This document shows positions 23,569-30,838 of a stretch of 33,156 nt of DNA, in pieces (within the stretch, counting starts at the first letter, position 1; each line of letters opens with the position of its first letter). This stretch comes from Sphingomonadales bacterium. GTDB taxonomy: Bacteria > Pseudomonadota > Alphaproteobacteria > Sphingomonadales > Sphingomonadaceae. The position numbers and the translations under genes were made by a program. The DNA is taken from contig JAFKLV010000370.1 in NCBI GenBank assembly GCA_017304125.1, positions 1 to 33,156 on the forward strand, in the 5' to 3' direction. The notes beneath the pieces were generated by a model. That model was not told the DNA's origin and did no database searches. It worked only from the letters and a program-made list of their open reading frames with translations.

Positions 23569-24491
23569 CCGGCGCCGTCGCGGATCGCGCGCACCCCGGT
23601 CAGCGCGGCGAAGCGTGGCATGATCCGCTCCGCGCCGCCGTCGAGCCGCACCGTCGCGCGCACCGGCCGCCGCGCCAGCGCGGGGTCGACCGCGACGGGG
23701 GTACCCAGGGTCCGCGCCAGATCGGCCGCCGCCTCGGCCAGCGTCACGCCGTCGAACGAAAGCTGGCCCTGCGCCCAGCCGCCCACCGTATCGGGCGCGA
23801 CATCGGCCAGCTCGACCCGCGACGACCCGTCGGCGACGCGCAGCGACCGCCCGGCGTTGAGGCGCACCGAATTGCCGTCGCGCTGCCAGTCGACCGCGCC
23901 CTCCGATACCGCGATGCGCGTCTCGCGTGCGTCGCGCACGATATCGAACCGCGTGCCGACATCGACCACGCTCGCCCCGCCGACCGCGACGCGGAACGGA
24001 TGCGCCTCATCGTGCCGGACGGTGAAGGTCGCCTGGCCGTGGACCAAGGTCAGGCTGCGCGCATCGTCGCGGCTCGCCTCGAGCCGGGTGCCGCCGTTGA
24101 GGATCGCGCTGCTGCCATCCTCCAGCGCGATCGTGCGCCGCGCGCCGGCCGCCGTCTCATAGACCAGCGGGGCGGCGGGCTGGAGCTGGGTCTCGACCGC
24201 GACCGTGCCGACCACCGCCGCCGCCAGCGCCGCCGCCGCGGGGATCGCCCAGCGGCGCCACGCCGGGCGAGGGGCCGGAACGGGCAAGGGCACAACCTTG
24301 GGCTCGCTCGCCAGCATTGCGACCATCTCGGCCTCCGCCGCGCTCGTGGCATGATAGGCCGCGGCATGCGCAGGGTCGGCCGACAGCCAGCGCTCGAACC
24401 CCTCCCAATCGTCGAACGCAGGGTCGCCGACGCGGACTGCCCAGGCAATCGCTTCGTCCGTCATCGGATCGGGTTCAGGTCGGTTCGTCAT
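23544..24491 (-). CDS. FecR-type anti-sigma factor / sigma regulator
   Basis: A 315-residue single-pass inner-membrane protein. The cytosolic N-terminus carries the DUF4880-type motif (EAIAWAVRVGDPAFDDWEGFERWLSADPAHAAAYH) that holds the sigma factor. A TM helix lies at about 81-99. The periplasmic FecR domain follows (ARRTIALEDGSSAILNGGTRL, HPFRVAVGGASVVDVGTRFDI, ISEGAVDW-like), and a C-terminal STN-like region (FDGVTLAEAAADLARTLGTPV) would contact the receptor. The gene lies 30 bp behind the ECF sigma gene and overlaps the receptor gene, the classic sigma/FecR/receptor order. The AAGACGGAG word just upstream recurs before the PCP gene. Confidence 0.92.
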   Translation of the reverse strand: MTNRPEPDPMTDEAIAWAVRVGDPAFDDWEGFERWLSADPAHAAAYHATSAAEAEMVAMLASEPKVVPLPVPAPRPAWRRWAIPAAAALAAAVVGTVAVETQLQPAAPLVYETAAGARRTIALEDGSSAILNGGTRLEASRDDARSLTLVHGQATFTVRHDEAHPFRVAVGGASVVDVGTRFDIVRDARETRIAVSEGAVDWQRDGNSVRLNAGRSLRVADGSSRVELADVAPDTVGGWAQGQLSFDGVTLAEAAADLARTLGTPVAVDPALARRPVRATVRLDGGAERIMPRFAALTGVRAIRDGAGWRLAASP

Positions 24492-24521
24492 CTTGTCGCA
24501 CCTAAGACGGAGACTATCGCG

Positions 24522-25034
24522 TCAACCCTCATCCAAAGTGCTCCTGAGCTTCACGAGCACGCCGGTCGCCTTGCGCAGGTCGCTTTCCACGGTGCTGATG
24601 CTCACCCCCAGTTCGTCTGCGATCTGCCGCTGCGGCACGCCGTCGAGGCGGTGGCGGCGGAAGATCTGCTCGACACGCGGGCCGAGCGCGGCGAGCGCCG
24701 CCTGCACCCGCGCCAGCGTTTCGCGCGCGATCAGCACGCGCTCGCCGGCCGGCTCGTCGGAGCGGCCGGGCGCGGTGGCACCGGTCGCCTCGTTCCAGTC
24801 GCGCTCACGGATCGCCGCCTGCCGTAGCGAGCGATGGCGATCGAGCATCAGATTGTTGGCGATGCGATAAAGGTACGACAAGGGCTGCGCGATCGGCCCG
24901 CTCTGCGCGCCGCGCGCGCGCAGCCACATTTCCTGCAACAGGTCCTCCGCCGCCTCCCCGGCGCCATGGCCCTGGAGAAAGCGGAGCAATTGTGCGCGAT
25001 GCTGGAGGAAGACACCTTCGAGGCCCGTCGCCAT
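24522..25034 (-). CDS. ECF sigma factor (FecI-type)
   Basis: A 170-residue protein starting at the ATG 25034. In-frame codons further upstream code for arginine-rich sequence unlike sigma factors. Region 2 is visible in AEDLLQEMWLRAR and SYLYRIANNLMLDRHRS, and region 4 in FRRHRLDGVPQRQIADELGVSISTVESDLRKA (helix-turn-helix). These are typical FecI-group signatures. It should be held by the FecR encoded next and released when the STN receptor binds its ligand. Plausible targets are its own operon and the glucan-export genes behind it. Control of the gene itself is not evident; the 201-bp region to the divergent phosphate transporter must hold its promoter. Confidence 0.93.
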   Translation of the reverse strand: MATGLEGVFLQHRAQLLRFLQGHGAGEAAEDLLQEMWLRARGAQSGPIAQPLSYLYRIANNLMLDRHRSLRQAAIRERDWNEATGATAPGRSDEPAGERVLIARETLARVQAALAALGPRVEQIFRRHRLDGVPQRQIADELGVSISTVESDLRKATGVLVKLRSTLDEG

Positions 25035-25177
25035 CCTGTCAGTCCTGCGTGCCCGTAAATGGCCTGAAATGACGGTGGATACCGTTCGCGAGGACCGCCG
25101 CATAGGCATCCTCGCCGATAGCCGCAAGTCGCGCGCACCGTGCCAGCGCGGGACAAGCCACGTCGGAAATGAACGCC

Positions 25178-25195
25178 GAGTCACATGACTGTCAC
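25178..25195 (+). promoter_or_regulatory. Candidate Pho box upstream of the PiT transporter gene
   Basis: GAGTCAC-ATGA-CTGTCAC is two 7-bp half-sites with an 11-bp period, matching CTGTCAY-N4-CTGTCAY at 12 of 14 positions (second half complete). It ends 40 bp before the PiT start. The sequence 10 bp downstream (TAGCGA) is a poor -10. The same bases can be read as an AGTCA-CA-TGACT inverted repeat, so a non-PhoB regulator is possible. Confidence 0.45.
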
Positions 25196-25235
25196 GCCGC
25201 GCGCCTAGCGAGAGCATGAATCAGGTGGAGCAGCG

Positions 25236-26843
25236 ATGATGAGCGCGACTCTCGCGGCGCATGAGAAAAGTGCCCGACCCAATCTCGACCAGGGGCTCGG
25301 CCGCGCCGGCCAGATCGGCTTTGCCGCGGTGGTCATCGCGGCGATCGGCTATGTCGGCTATAGCATCTATCTCGATGCCAGCGCCGCCGGGGTGCAGACG
25401 CTGGCGATCCTGCCCTTCATCCTGTTGTTCGTCGCGCTGATGATCGCATTGGGCTTCGAGTTCGTGAACGGCTTTCACGATACCGCCAATGCCGTCGCGA
25501 CGGTCATCTACACCAATGCGATGCCGGCGCATGTCGCGGTGGTATGGTCGGGCTTCTTCAATTTCCTCGGCGTGCTGCTGTCGACCGGGGTGGTCGCGTT
25601 CAGCATCGTCTCGCTGCTGCCGGTCGAGCTGATCCTGCAGGTCGGCTCCAACGCCGGCTTCGCGATGGTCTTCGCCTTGCTCATCGCCGCGATCATCTGG
25701 AACCTCGCGACCTGGTGGCTGGGCATCCCCTCCTCCAGCTCGCACACGCTGATCGGCTCGATCATCGGCGTCGGCGTCGCCAATGCGATCATGCACGGCA
25801 AGAGCGGCACCGCCGGGGTCGACTGGTCGAAGGCGGGGGAGATCGGCCAGGCGCTATTGTTCTCGCCGCTGATCGGTTTCGGCCTCGCCGCTTTGCTGTT
25901 CGTCGCCGCCAAGCTGCTGATCCGCAACAAGGCGCTCTATCAGGAGCCGAAGGACGGCCTGCCCCCGCCGCTGTGGATCCGCGCGCTGCTGATCTTCACC
26001 TGCACCGGGGTGAGCTTCGCGCACGGCTCGAACGACGGGCAGAAGGGCATGGGGCTCATCATGCTGATCCTGATCGGCACGGTGCCCACCGCTTATGCGC
26101 TCAACCGCGCGGTGCCGGCGCAATATGCCGCCGAATTCCACACCAATGCGCACAAGGCGGCGATCGCGCTGCACGATACGCCCAACAACGCGATCACCCC
26201 GGCCGATGCGCGCAAGGCCGTCACCATCTATATCGCCGACCGCAATTATCAGCCGGTCACCAAGCCCGCGATGGCCACGCTGATCCGCGACATCGACCGG
26301 CAGGTCGCCGATTACGGCTCGCTCGCCAAGGTGCCCGCCGCCGCGGTGGAGAACGTCCGCAACGACATGTACCTCGCCTCCGAAGGGCTGAAGCGGCTCG
26401 GCAAGGAAAAGGCCGCCGGGCTGAGCGAGGACGAAAAGACCGCGATCGGCACCTACAAGGCGTCGCTCGACGCGGGCACGCGGTTCATCCCGACCTGGGT
26501 GAAGGTCGCGGTGGCGGTCGCGCTCGGTCTCGGCACAATGGTCGGCTGGAAGCGGATCGTCGTCACCGTCGGCGAGAAGATCGGCAAATCGCATCTCACT
26601 TATGCGCAGGGCGCCTCGGCCGAGCTGGTCACGATGGGGACGATCCTCGCCGCCGACCAACTGGGGCTGCCGGTCTCCACCACGCACGTGCTCTCCTCGG
26701 GCGTTGCCGGCACGATGGCCGCCAACCGGTCGGGGCTGCAGATGAGCACGATCCGCAATCTGGTCATGGCCTGGGTGCTGACGCTGCCGGTGTCGATCCT
26801 GCTCGCCGGTGTCCTCTACATGATATTCTCCGCCCTGATCTGA
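25236..26843 (+). CDS. pit: PiT-family inorganic phosphate transporter
   Basis: A 535-residue membrane protein of the PHO4/PiT family, which carries phosphate (as metal-phosphate or with a cation) across the inner membrane. The duplicated signature is clear: GFEFVNGFHDTANAVATVIYT in the N-terminal half, with SSSHTLIGSIIG, and FAHGSNDGQKGMG in the second half, with LPVSTTHVLSSGVAGTMAA. A hydrophilic insert of about 120 residues (HTNAHKAAIALHDT to IGTYKASLD) separates the last helices, as in longer PitA proteins. GGAG lies 6-7 nt before the ATG (a second ATG follows at 25239). A metal-transporter gene follows after 3 bp and is surely co-transcribed. Pho control is suggested by the upstream box. 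Confidence 0.94.
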   Translation: MMSATLAAHEKSARPNLDQGLGRAGQIGFAAVVIAAIGYVGYSIYLDASAAGVQTLAILPFILLFVALMIALGFEFVNGFHDTANAVATVIYTNAMPAHVAVVWSGFFNFLGVLLSTGVVAFSIVSLLPVELILQVGSNAGFAMVFALLIAAIIWNLATWWLGIPSSSSHTLIGSIIGVGVANAIMHGKSGTAGVDWSKAGEIGQALLFSPLIGFGLAALLFVAAKLLIRNKALYQEPKDGLPPPLWIRALLIFTCTGVSFAHGSNDGQKGMGLIMLILIGTVPTAYALNRAVPAQYAAEFHTNAHKAAIALHDTPNNAITPADARKAVTIYIADRNYQPVTKPAMATLIRDIDRQVADYGSLAKVPAAAVENVRNDMYLASEGLKRLGKEKAAGLSEDEKTAIGTYKASLDAGTRFIPTWVKVAVAVALGLGTMVGWKRIVVTVGEKIGKSHLTYAQGASAELVTMGTILAADQLGLPVSTTHVLSSGVAGTMAANRSGLQMSTIRNLVMAWVLTLPVSILLAGVLYMIFSALI

Positions 26844-26846
26844 TCG

Positions 26847-27866
26847 ATGGACGGGCAGGCAAGCGAAGACCCTTGCACGCCTGCCCTCGGTTCGCTGCTG
26901 CCGTCCGGGGTCCGGCCGGGGCTGATCTGGGGGTATGATTTCACCGCGGACGGCGCGGTCGAGGTCGACCGTTGCGACGGCGCGCCGCCCGGCGCGCTGC
27001 GCTGGCTGCACCTCGGCCTGTCCGACAACGGCACCCGTCACTGGATCGATCAGGCGCCGCTGCCACCGGCGATCCGCGAACTGCTGCTCAGCCGCGATAC
27101 CTATCAGAGCGCGTTGATCGACAGCGGCGTGGTCGGCTGCGTGCTGCAGGATTTCGAACAGGCTTTCGACAAGGAGGATACCGGGCAGATCGGCGCGCTG
27201 CGCATCGCGCTCACCCCCGATCTGATCGTCACCACGCGCCCGCGCCCGCTGCGCTCGCTCGATATCGCGCGGCAGCGCGTCGCGCGCGGGCTCCATCTGT
27301 CCTCGCCCGCCGCGGTGCTCGATCTGGTGGTCGGCGCGAGCGCGGAGAGCATCAGCCGCATCAGCCGGACGCTCAGCGCAAATATGGAACAGGCGGAGGA
27401 TGCGCTGCTCGGCAACCGCCACCCGCCATCCAGCCGCGACCTGATCGAGATCCGCCGCCGCCTCGCGCAGATCCACCGCCTGCTCGGCGGGATGTGGGAC
27501 GTGTTCAAACGGCTCGAGGAAGACGAGGAATTGCCCGAGGCGCTGCGCCCGACGGTGGAGAAATTGTCGCAACGCCTGCAATCGCTCGACGGCGACATCA
27601 TCGGCGTGATTGCGCAATTGCGGCTGCTGCGCGAGGAACTCGATATCCGCGAGGCGCAGCGCACCAACCAGAATCTCTACATCCTGTCGATCATGACCGC
27701 GCTGATGCTGCCGGCGACCTTCGTCACCGGGCTGTTCGGGATGAATACCGGCGGGATGCCGCTGCAGACCGGGCTTGCCGGCACCTTCCTCGCGACGCTG
27801 CTCGCCGCCGGCGCCGCGCTCGCCACCTATCTGCTGCTCCGCTATCTCGGCTTCATGCGCCGCTAG
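26847..27866 (+). CDS. CorA-superfamily divalent metal transporter (ZntB-like)
   Basis: A 339-residue protein with a large cytosolic N-terminal domain (WLHLGLSDNG near the start, FEQAFDKEDTGQIGALRIALTPDLIVTTRPRPLRS, then long charged helices) and two C-terminal TM helices. The pore signature is FGMNTGGMP with GMN at 298-300. The N-terminal pattern and the GMNTGGMP loop fit the ZntB branch (Zn2+ efflux/uptake) better than classical CorA (GMNFxxMPE), though Mg2+ transport cannot be excluded. It starts 3 bp after the PiT stop. Coupling phosphate entry to a metal transporter makes sense because PiT proteins move metal-phosphate complexes. It ends 9 bp from the convergent ppk2 stop. Confidence 0.87.
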   Translation: MDGQASEDPCTPALGSLLPSGVRPGLIWGYDFTADGAVEVDRCDGAPPGALRWLHLGLSDNGTRHWIDQAPLPPAIRELLLSRDTYQSALIDSGVVGCVLQDFEQAFDKEDTGQIGALRIALTPDLIVTTRPRPLRSLDIARQRVARGLHLSSPAAVLDLVVGASAESISRISRTLSANMEQAEDALLGNRHPPSSRDLIEIRRRLAQIHRLLGGMWDVFKRLEEDEELPEALRPTVEKLSQRLQSLDGDIIGVIAQLRLLREELDIREAQRTNQNLYILSIMTALMLPATFVTGLFGMNTGGMPLQTGLAGTFLATLLAAGAALATYLLLRYLGFMRR

Positions 27867-27875
27867 CGGCGGCGC

Positions 27876-28799
27876 TCAATAGACTTCGGGCACATACATA
27901 TCGCGCGGGATCGGGTGGCGGATATAGTCGGTGTGCCGCACGCGATCGGGCAGCACCACCGAATCCTTGGGCACATCGTCATACGGAATCTGCGCCAGCA
28001 GGTGCGAGATGCAATTGAGCCGCGCGCGCTTCTTGTCGACCGCCTCGACCAGCCACCACGGCGCCTCCGGGATATGCGTGTGCTCCAGCATCACTTCCTT
28101 GGCGCGGGTATAATCCTCCCATCGGCGGCGCGATTCGACGTCCATCGGCGACAATTTCCATTGTTTGAGCGGATCGTGAATCCGCACGTTGAAGCGGAAT
28201 TGCTGCTCGTCGTCGGTGATCGAAAACCAGTATTTCAGGAGGATGATCCCCGAGCGGACCAGCATCCGCTCGAATTCCGGCGCGGAGCGGAAGAATTCCT
28301 CCACCTCATCCTCGGTGCAAAAGCCCATCACCCGCTCGACCCCGGCGCGATTGTACCAGCTCCGGTCGAACAGCACGATCTCCCCGGCGGCGGGCAGATG
28401 CGGCACATAGCGCTGGAAATACCATTGCGTGCGCTCGCGCTCATTGGGGGCCGGCAGCGCCACGACGCGACACACGCGCGGATTGAGCCGCTGGGTGATG
28501 CGCTTGATCGCCCCGCCCTTCCCCGCGGAATCGCGCCCCTCGAAGATCGCGAGCACCTTCAGCCCCTTGTGCTGCACCCAATCCTGCAGGCGGACCAATT
28601 CATGCTGAAGGCGGAACAGCTCGCGGAAATACACCCGGCGGTCGAGCTGCTCGTGGTCGGGGTGATCGGAAAGGTCGCGAAACATGGTTTCGAGCCGGCT
28701 TTCGTCGATCTCCATCTCCAGCTCCTCGTCGAAGCTGTCGGCGATCTCCCGCTTGATGCGGTCCATTTCGAACGTGGGCTGGTTGGCGGCGGACGTCAT
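27876..28799 (-). CDS. ppk2: Polyphosphate kinase 2 (class I-like)
   Basis: A 307-residue single-domain PPK2, which transfers phosphate between polyphosphate and nucleotides. Motifs are Walker A EGRDSAGKGG (G88-G95), the basic stretch ERERTQWYFQRYVPHLP, and Walker B/lid IVLFDRSWYNRAGVERVMGFC (D145, R146). The lid and the PNERERTQWYF context resemble class I enzymes acting on nucleoside diphosphates. The ATG at 28799 was preferred over an upstream in-frame GTG at 28841, because the extension is charged and not conserved-looking and a GGAA site precedes the ATG. Gene order (convergent with PiT and the metal transporter) and a Pho-box promoter tie it to phosphate storage. Confidence 0.95.
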   Translation of the reverse strand: MTSAANQPTFEMDRIKREIADSFDEELEMEIDESRLETMFRDLSDHPDHEQLDRRVYFRELFRLQHELVRLQDWVQHKGLKVLAIFEGRDSAGKGGAIKRITQRLNPRVCRVVALPAPNERERTQWYFQRYVPHLPAAGEIVLFDRSWYNRAGVERVMGFCTEDEVEEFFRSAPEFERMLVRSGIILLKYWFSITDDEQQFRFNVRIHDPLKQWKLSPMDVESRRRWEDYTRAKEVMLEHTHIPEAPWWLVEAVDKKRARLNCISHLLAQIPYDDVPKDSVVLPDRVRHTDYIRHPIPRDMYVPEVY

Positions 28800-28851
28800 G
28801 CGAGGGTTCCGTTCTTCCCGTCTCGCTGCACGGCCTTCCACATTTTCGTGA

Positions 28852-28915
28852 CCGGGGGATTACACCCCCCGGAAGGAGCGCGACCGGACCGGGGAGGGGT
28901 TCACGGTCGCGCTCC
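28852..28915 (-). promoter_or_regulatory. Two consecutive GC-rich hairpins in the ppk2 leader
   Basis: In the direction of transcription the first hairpin has perfect 12-bp arms, GGAGCGCGACCG and CGGTCGCGCTCC (positions 28904-28915 and 28875-28886), with a 17-nt loop. Two bases on, a 7-bp stem CCGGGGG/CCCCCGG (28866-28872 and 28852-28858) has a 7-nt loop. No U-tract follows, so this is not a standard terminator. Both lie between the predicted start (near 28970) and the ppk2 ATG. Confidence 0.6.
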
Positions 28916-28976
28916 CGGAGAAGCCGCCAGCGGCGTGGGTGGGGAAACGCCGCGAGTCTACGTCCCCGAGAGCCCG

Positions 28977-29010
28977 TTTATAATTCGCCGTGATGACAGA
29001 TATTTGACGC
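28977..29010 (-). promoter_or_regulatory. Pho-box promoter for ppk2
   Basis: On the minus strand GCGTCAAATATCTGTCAT (29010-28993) fits the Pho box: a weak first half, the AT-rich 4-nt spacer ATAT and a perfect second half CTGTCAT. Exactly 10 bp later comes TATAAA (28982-28977), the spacing seen in PhoB-activated promoters where the box replaces the -35. The start would be near 28970, giving a leader of about 170 nt. Confidence 0.62.
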
Positions 29011-29032
29011 CGATGACCGAAGGCAGCGCCGG

Positions 29033-29833
29033 CTAGCCTTTCACCGCCAGCGTCGCGATGAAGGTCGGCAGGAAGCGTTCCATCACGAAGCGCGGCACTG
29101 GCTGGTCATGCTCGAGGAAGCCCGCGATGCCGAACCCCGCGTCGATCTGCCCGGCGATCTGGTCGCTCAGGCTGTGGCCGAAGACCAGGGCCTCGCCGCG
29201 CGCGATCTTGGCGTCGCGCTGGTCGGCGCTCAGGTCGCGCGTATCGGCATAAGGCAGGCGGTAGCGCGGGCGGACCAGCCCCGCCCTGACCAGCTCGGGA
29301 TCGCGATCCCCCACGAACACCACGGGATTGTAGAAGCTCGCCAGCAGCCGCCCGCCGCGGCGCAGCGTGCGATGGCATTCGCGCCACACCGGGCGGACAT
29401 CCGGGACGTAGAGGTTCGAAATCGGGTTGAAGATGATATCGAACGACGCGTCGGCGAAGACCGACAGATCGCGCATATCGCCGCGAATTGTCACGAGATC
29501 GAGCCCGTCGCGCGCCGCGACGTGACGATCCTGATCGAGCTGCCTTTCCGACGCATCGAAGACGGTGACCCGTGCCCCCGCCGCCGCGAGGATCGGCGCC
29601 TGCTGCCCCCCGGCGGAAGCAAGGCACAACAGATCGCGCCCCTCGACCGCCCCCAGCCAGTGCGGCGGCAGCTCGCCGGGCGTCAGCCGCACCGACCATT
29701 GCCCGTGTCGCGCCGCGGCGACGGCTTCCGGCGATACCGGGCGCGACCATTCGCAGTCCTGCACCGCGAGTTGATCCCATGCCGCCTGATTGTGCGCGAG
29801 AATGTCGAATGATGATTGATTGGACGATGTCAT
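29033..29833 (-). CDS. Class I SAM-dependent methyltransferase
   Basis: A 266-residue cytosolic protein. The N-terminus (FDILAHNQAAWDQLAVQDCEWSRPVSPE) and motif I (DLLCLASAGGQQAPILAAAGARVTVFDAS) fit a group of small-molecule methyltransferases of the Methyltransf_11/25 type. They are followed by GDMRDLSVFADASFDIIFNP (motif II/III region) and LRRGGRLLASFYNP. The ATG at 29833 has GAGGG 5-6 nt upstream; four extra codons to 29845 are possible but would cover that site. The methyl acceptor is unknown. It stands alone between ppk2 and a divergent exported protein, and the ppk2 promoter begins directly behind its stop. Confidence 0.85.
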   Translation of the reverse strand: MTSSNQSSFDILAHNQAAWDQLAVQDCEWSRPVSPEAVAAARHGQWSVRLTPGELPPHWLGAVEGRDLLCLASAGGQQAPILAAAGARVTVFDASERQLDQDRHVAARDGLDLVTIRGDMRDLSVFADASFDIIFNPISNLYVPDVRPVWRECHRTLRRGGRLLASFYNPVVFVGDRDPELVRAGLVRPRYRLPYADTRDLSADQRDAKIARGEALVFGHSLSDQIAGQIDAGFGIAGFLEHDQPVPRFVMERFLPTFIATLAVKG

Positions 29834-30115
29834 AAAGGCCCTCATGCGCGGCCATGGCTCGATCGCACCGATGACGATCGGCGCGATATGCGAACGATGG
29901 ACGTGGATAATCCTGTTTCGCCGGCGCGTTCTCGCGGGCGCGATGGAATCCGCATCGCCCGACGGGCGATCGACAGATTCGGCTCGATTACAGGATCACG
30001 TTGAGGGCACTCCGTTGCTGGCGGCGCGATTACCAACCCCGGTCCGGGATCGCAACAAAAGCTGGCCTGCGCGTCATAACAGGCGGATAAGCGCGCAAAC
30101 CGAGGGAGAGGATCG
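29834..30115. promoter_or_regulatory. Divergent intergenic region, methyltransferase / exported protein
   Basis: 282 bp without a convincing gene; short open frames here are arginine-rich and lack ribosome sites. The one clear structure is a 17-bp palindrome, ATCGCCCG-A-CGGGCGAT (29954-29970). A 7-bp inverted pair ATCCTGT (about 29909) and ACAGGAT (about 29991) flanks it at a distance. No consensus promoter stands out. GGGAGAGGA precedes the ATG at 30116. Confidence 0.4.
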
Positions 30116-30829
30116 ATGAGCCGTCTGCTCGTGCTTGCCTGTGCCTTGCTCGCCGCATCGCCCGCCGCCGGCGGCACCCGCGCGACCTATAATGGCACGT
30201 CGGAGCCCAGGGAACTGGTGGTCGAGATCGCCGACAATGGCGGCGCGGCGCGCGTCTCGGTGCCGGGGCGCGACGATTATGGCCTGATGCTGGGCGATCA
30301 ATTCTATCTGGTGAAGCCGCAGGACGGAAAACCGCAGGTCGCGCGCGTCGCCGATGTGGCCGCGGCGCTCGATCGCGTCATGCCGCCGATCTTCAAGAAT
30401 CTGTTCGGCGCGGTGGGCGGCGCGATCAAGGATACGCCGCTCTATGCGGTGCGCGGCGGATCGAAGACCGTCGCGGGGATCGCGGGCGAGGTGTGGCTGG
30501 TCAAGGGGCTCGACGACGAGAAGCCCGATGCCGCGGCGGAGGTGGTCGTGTCGCATGATCCGGCGCTGGCGCCGGTCGGGCGCGCGCTGGCGGCGTTTCT
30601 GGAAAGCAGCATGGTGATGATGCGCCCGCTGATCGGCAGCGGCGCGGCGATGATGGTGCGGCAGAACCGGCAATTGTTCGCGCTGGGCACGCCGATCGCC
30701 TCCGCCGATCGCTTCACGCTGACCAAAGTGGAGAGCGTGGCGGAACCCGCCAGCCGCTTCGTCCTGCCGGCCAGGACCGCGACGGTCGACGAACTGGTCG
30801 CGGAGATGAAAATTACCCCGACGAACTGA
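30116..30829 (+). CDS. Exported protein of unknown function
   Basis: A 237-residue protein with a signal peptide (MSRLLVLACALLAASPAAGG) and no later membrane helix, so it should be periplasmic. I do not recognise the family. The mature part begins with a beta-rich stretch (TRATYNGTSEPRELVVEIADNGGAARVSV, YGLMLGDQFYLVKPQDGKPQVARV). It continues with a helical middle that has several methionines (FLESSMVMMRPLIGSGAAMMVRQN) and ends in VDELVAEMKITPTN. The early part resembles lipoprotein- or DUF4412-like sheets that sense or bind lipids, but this is only an impression. A strong GAGAGGA lies 4 nt before the ATG. The stop is 9 bp from the convergent TSUP gene. Confidence 0.75.
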   Translation: MSRLLVLACALLAASPAAGGTRATYNGTSEPRELVVEIADNGGAARVSVPGRDDYGLMLGDQFYLVKPQDGKPQVARVADVAAALDRVMPPIFKNLFGAVGGAIKDTPLYAVRGGSKTVAGIAGEVWLVKGLDDEKPDAAAEVVVSHDPALAPVGRALAAFLESSMVMMRPLIGSGAAMMVRQNRQLFALGTPIASADRFTLTKVESVAEPASRFVLPARTATVDELVAEMKITPTN

Positions 30830-30838
30830 CCCCCGCGG

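Noticed and set aside
21445..24162. 905-codon plus-strand open frame opposite the STN receptor and fecR
   Set aside because: Same antisense artefact; the minus-strand genes are unmistakable.
25854..27617. 587-codon minus-strand open frame opposite PiT and the metal transporter
   Set aside because: The translation is rich in Arg, Asp and Gln without hydrophobic segments, whereas the plus strand has PiT and GMN signatures.
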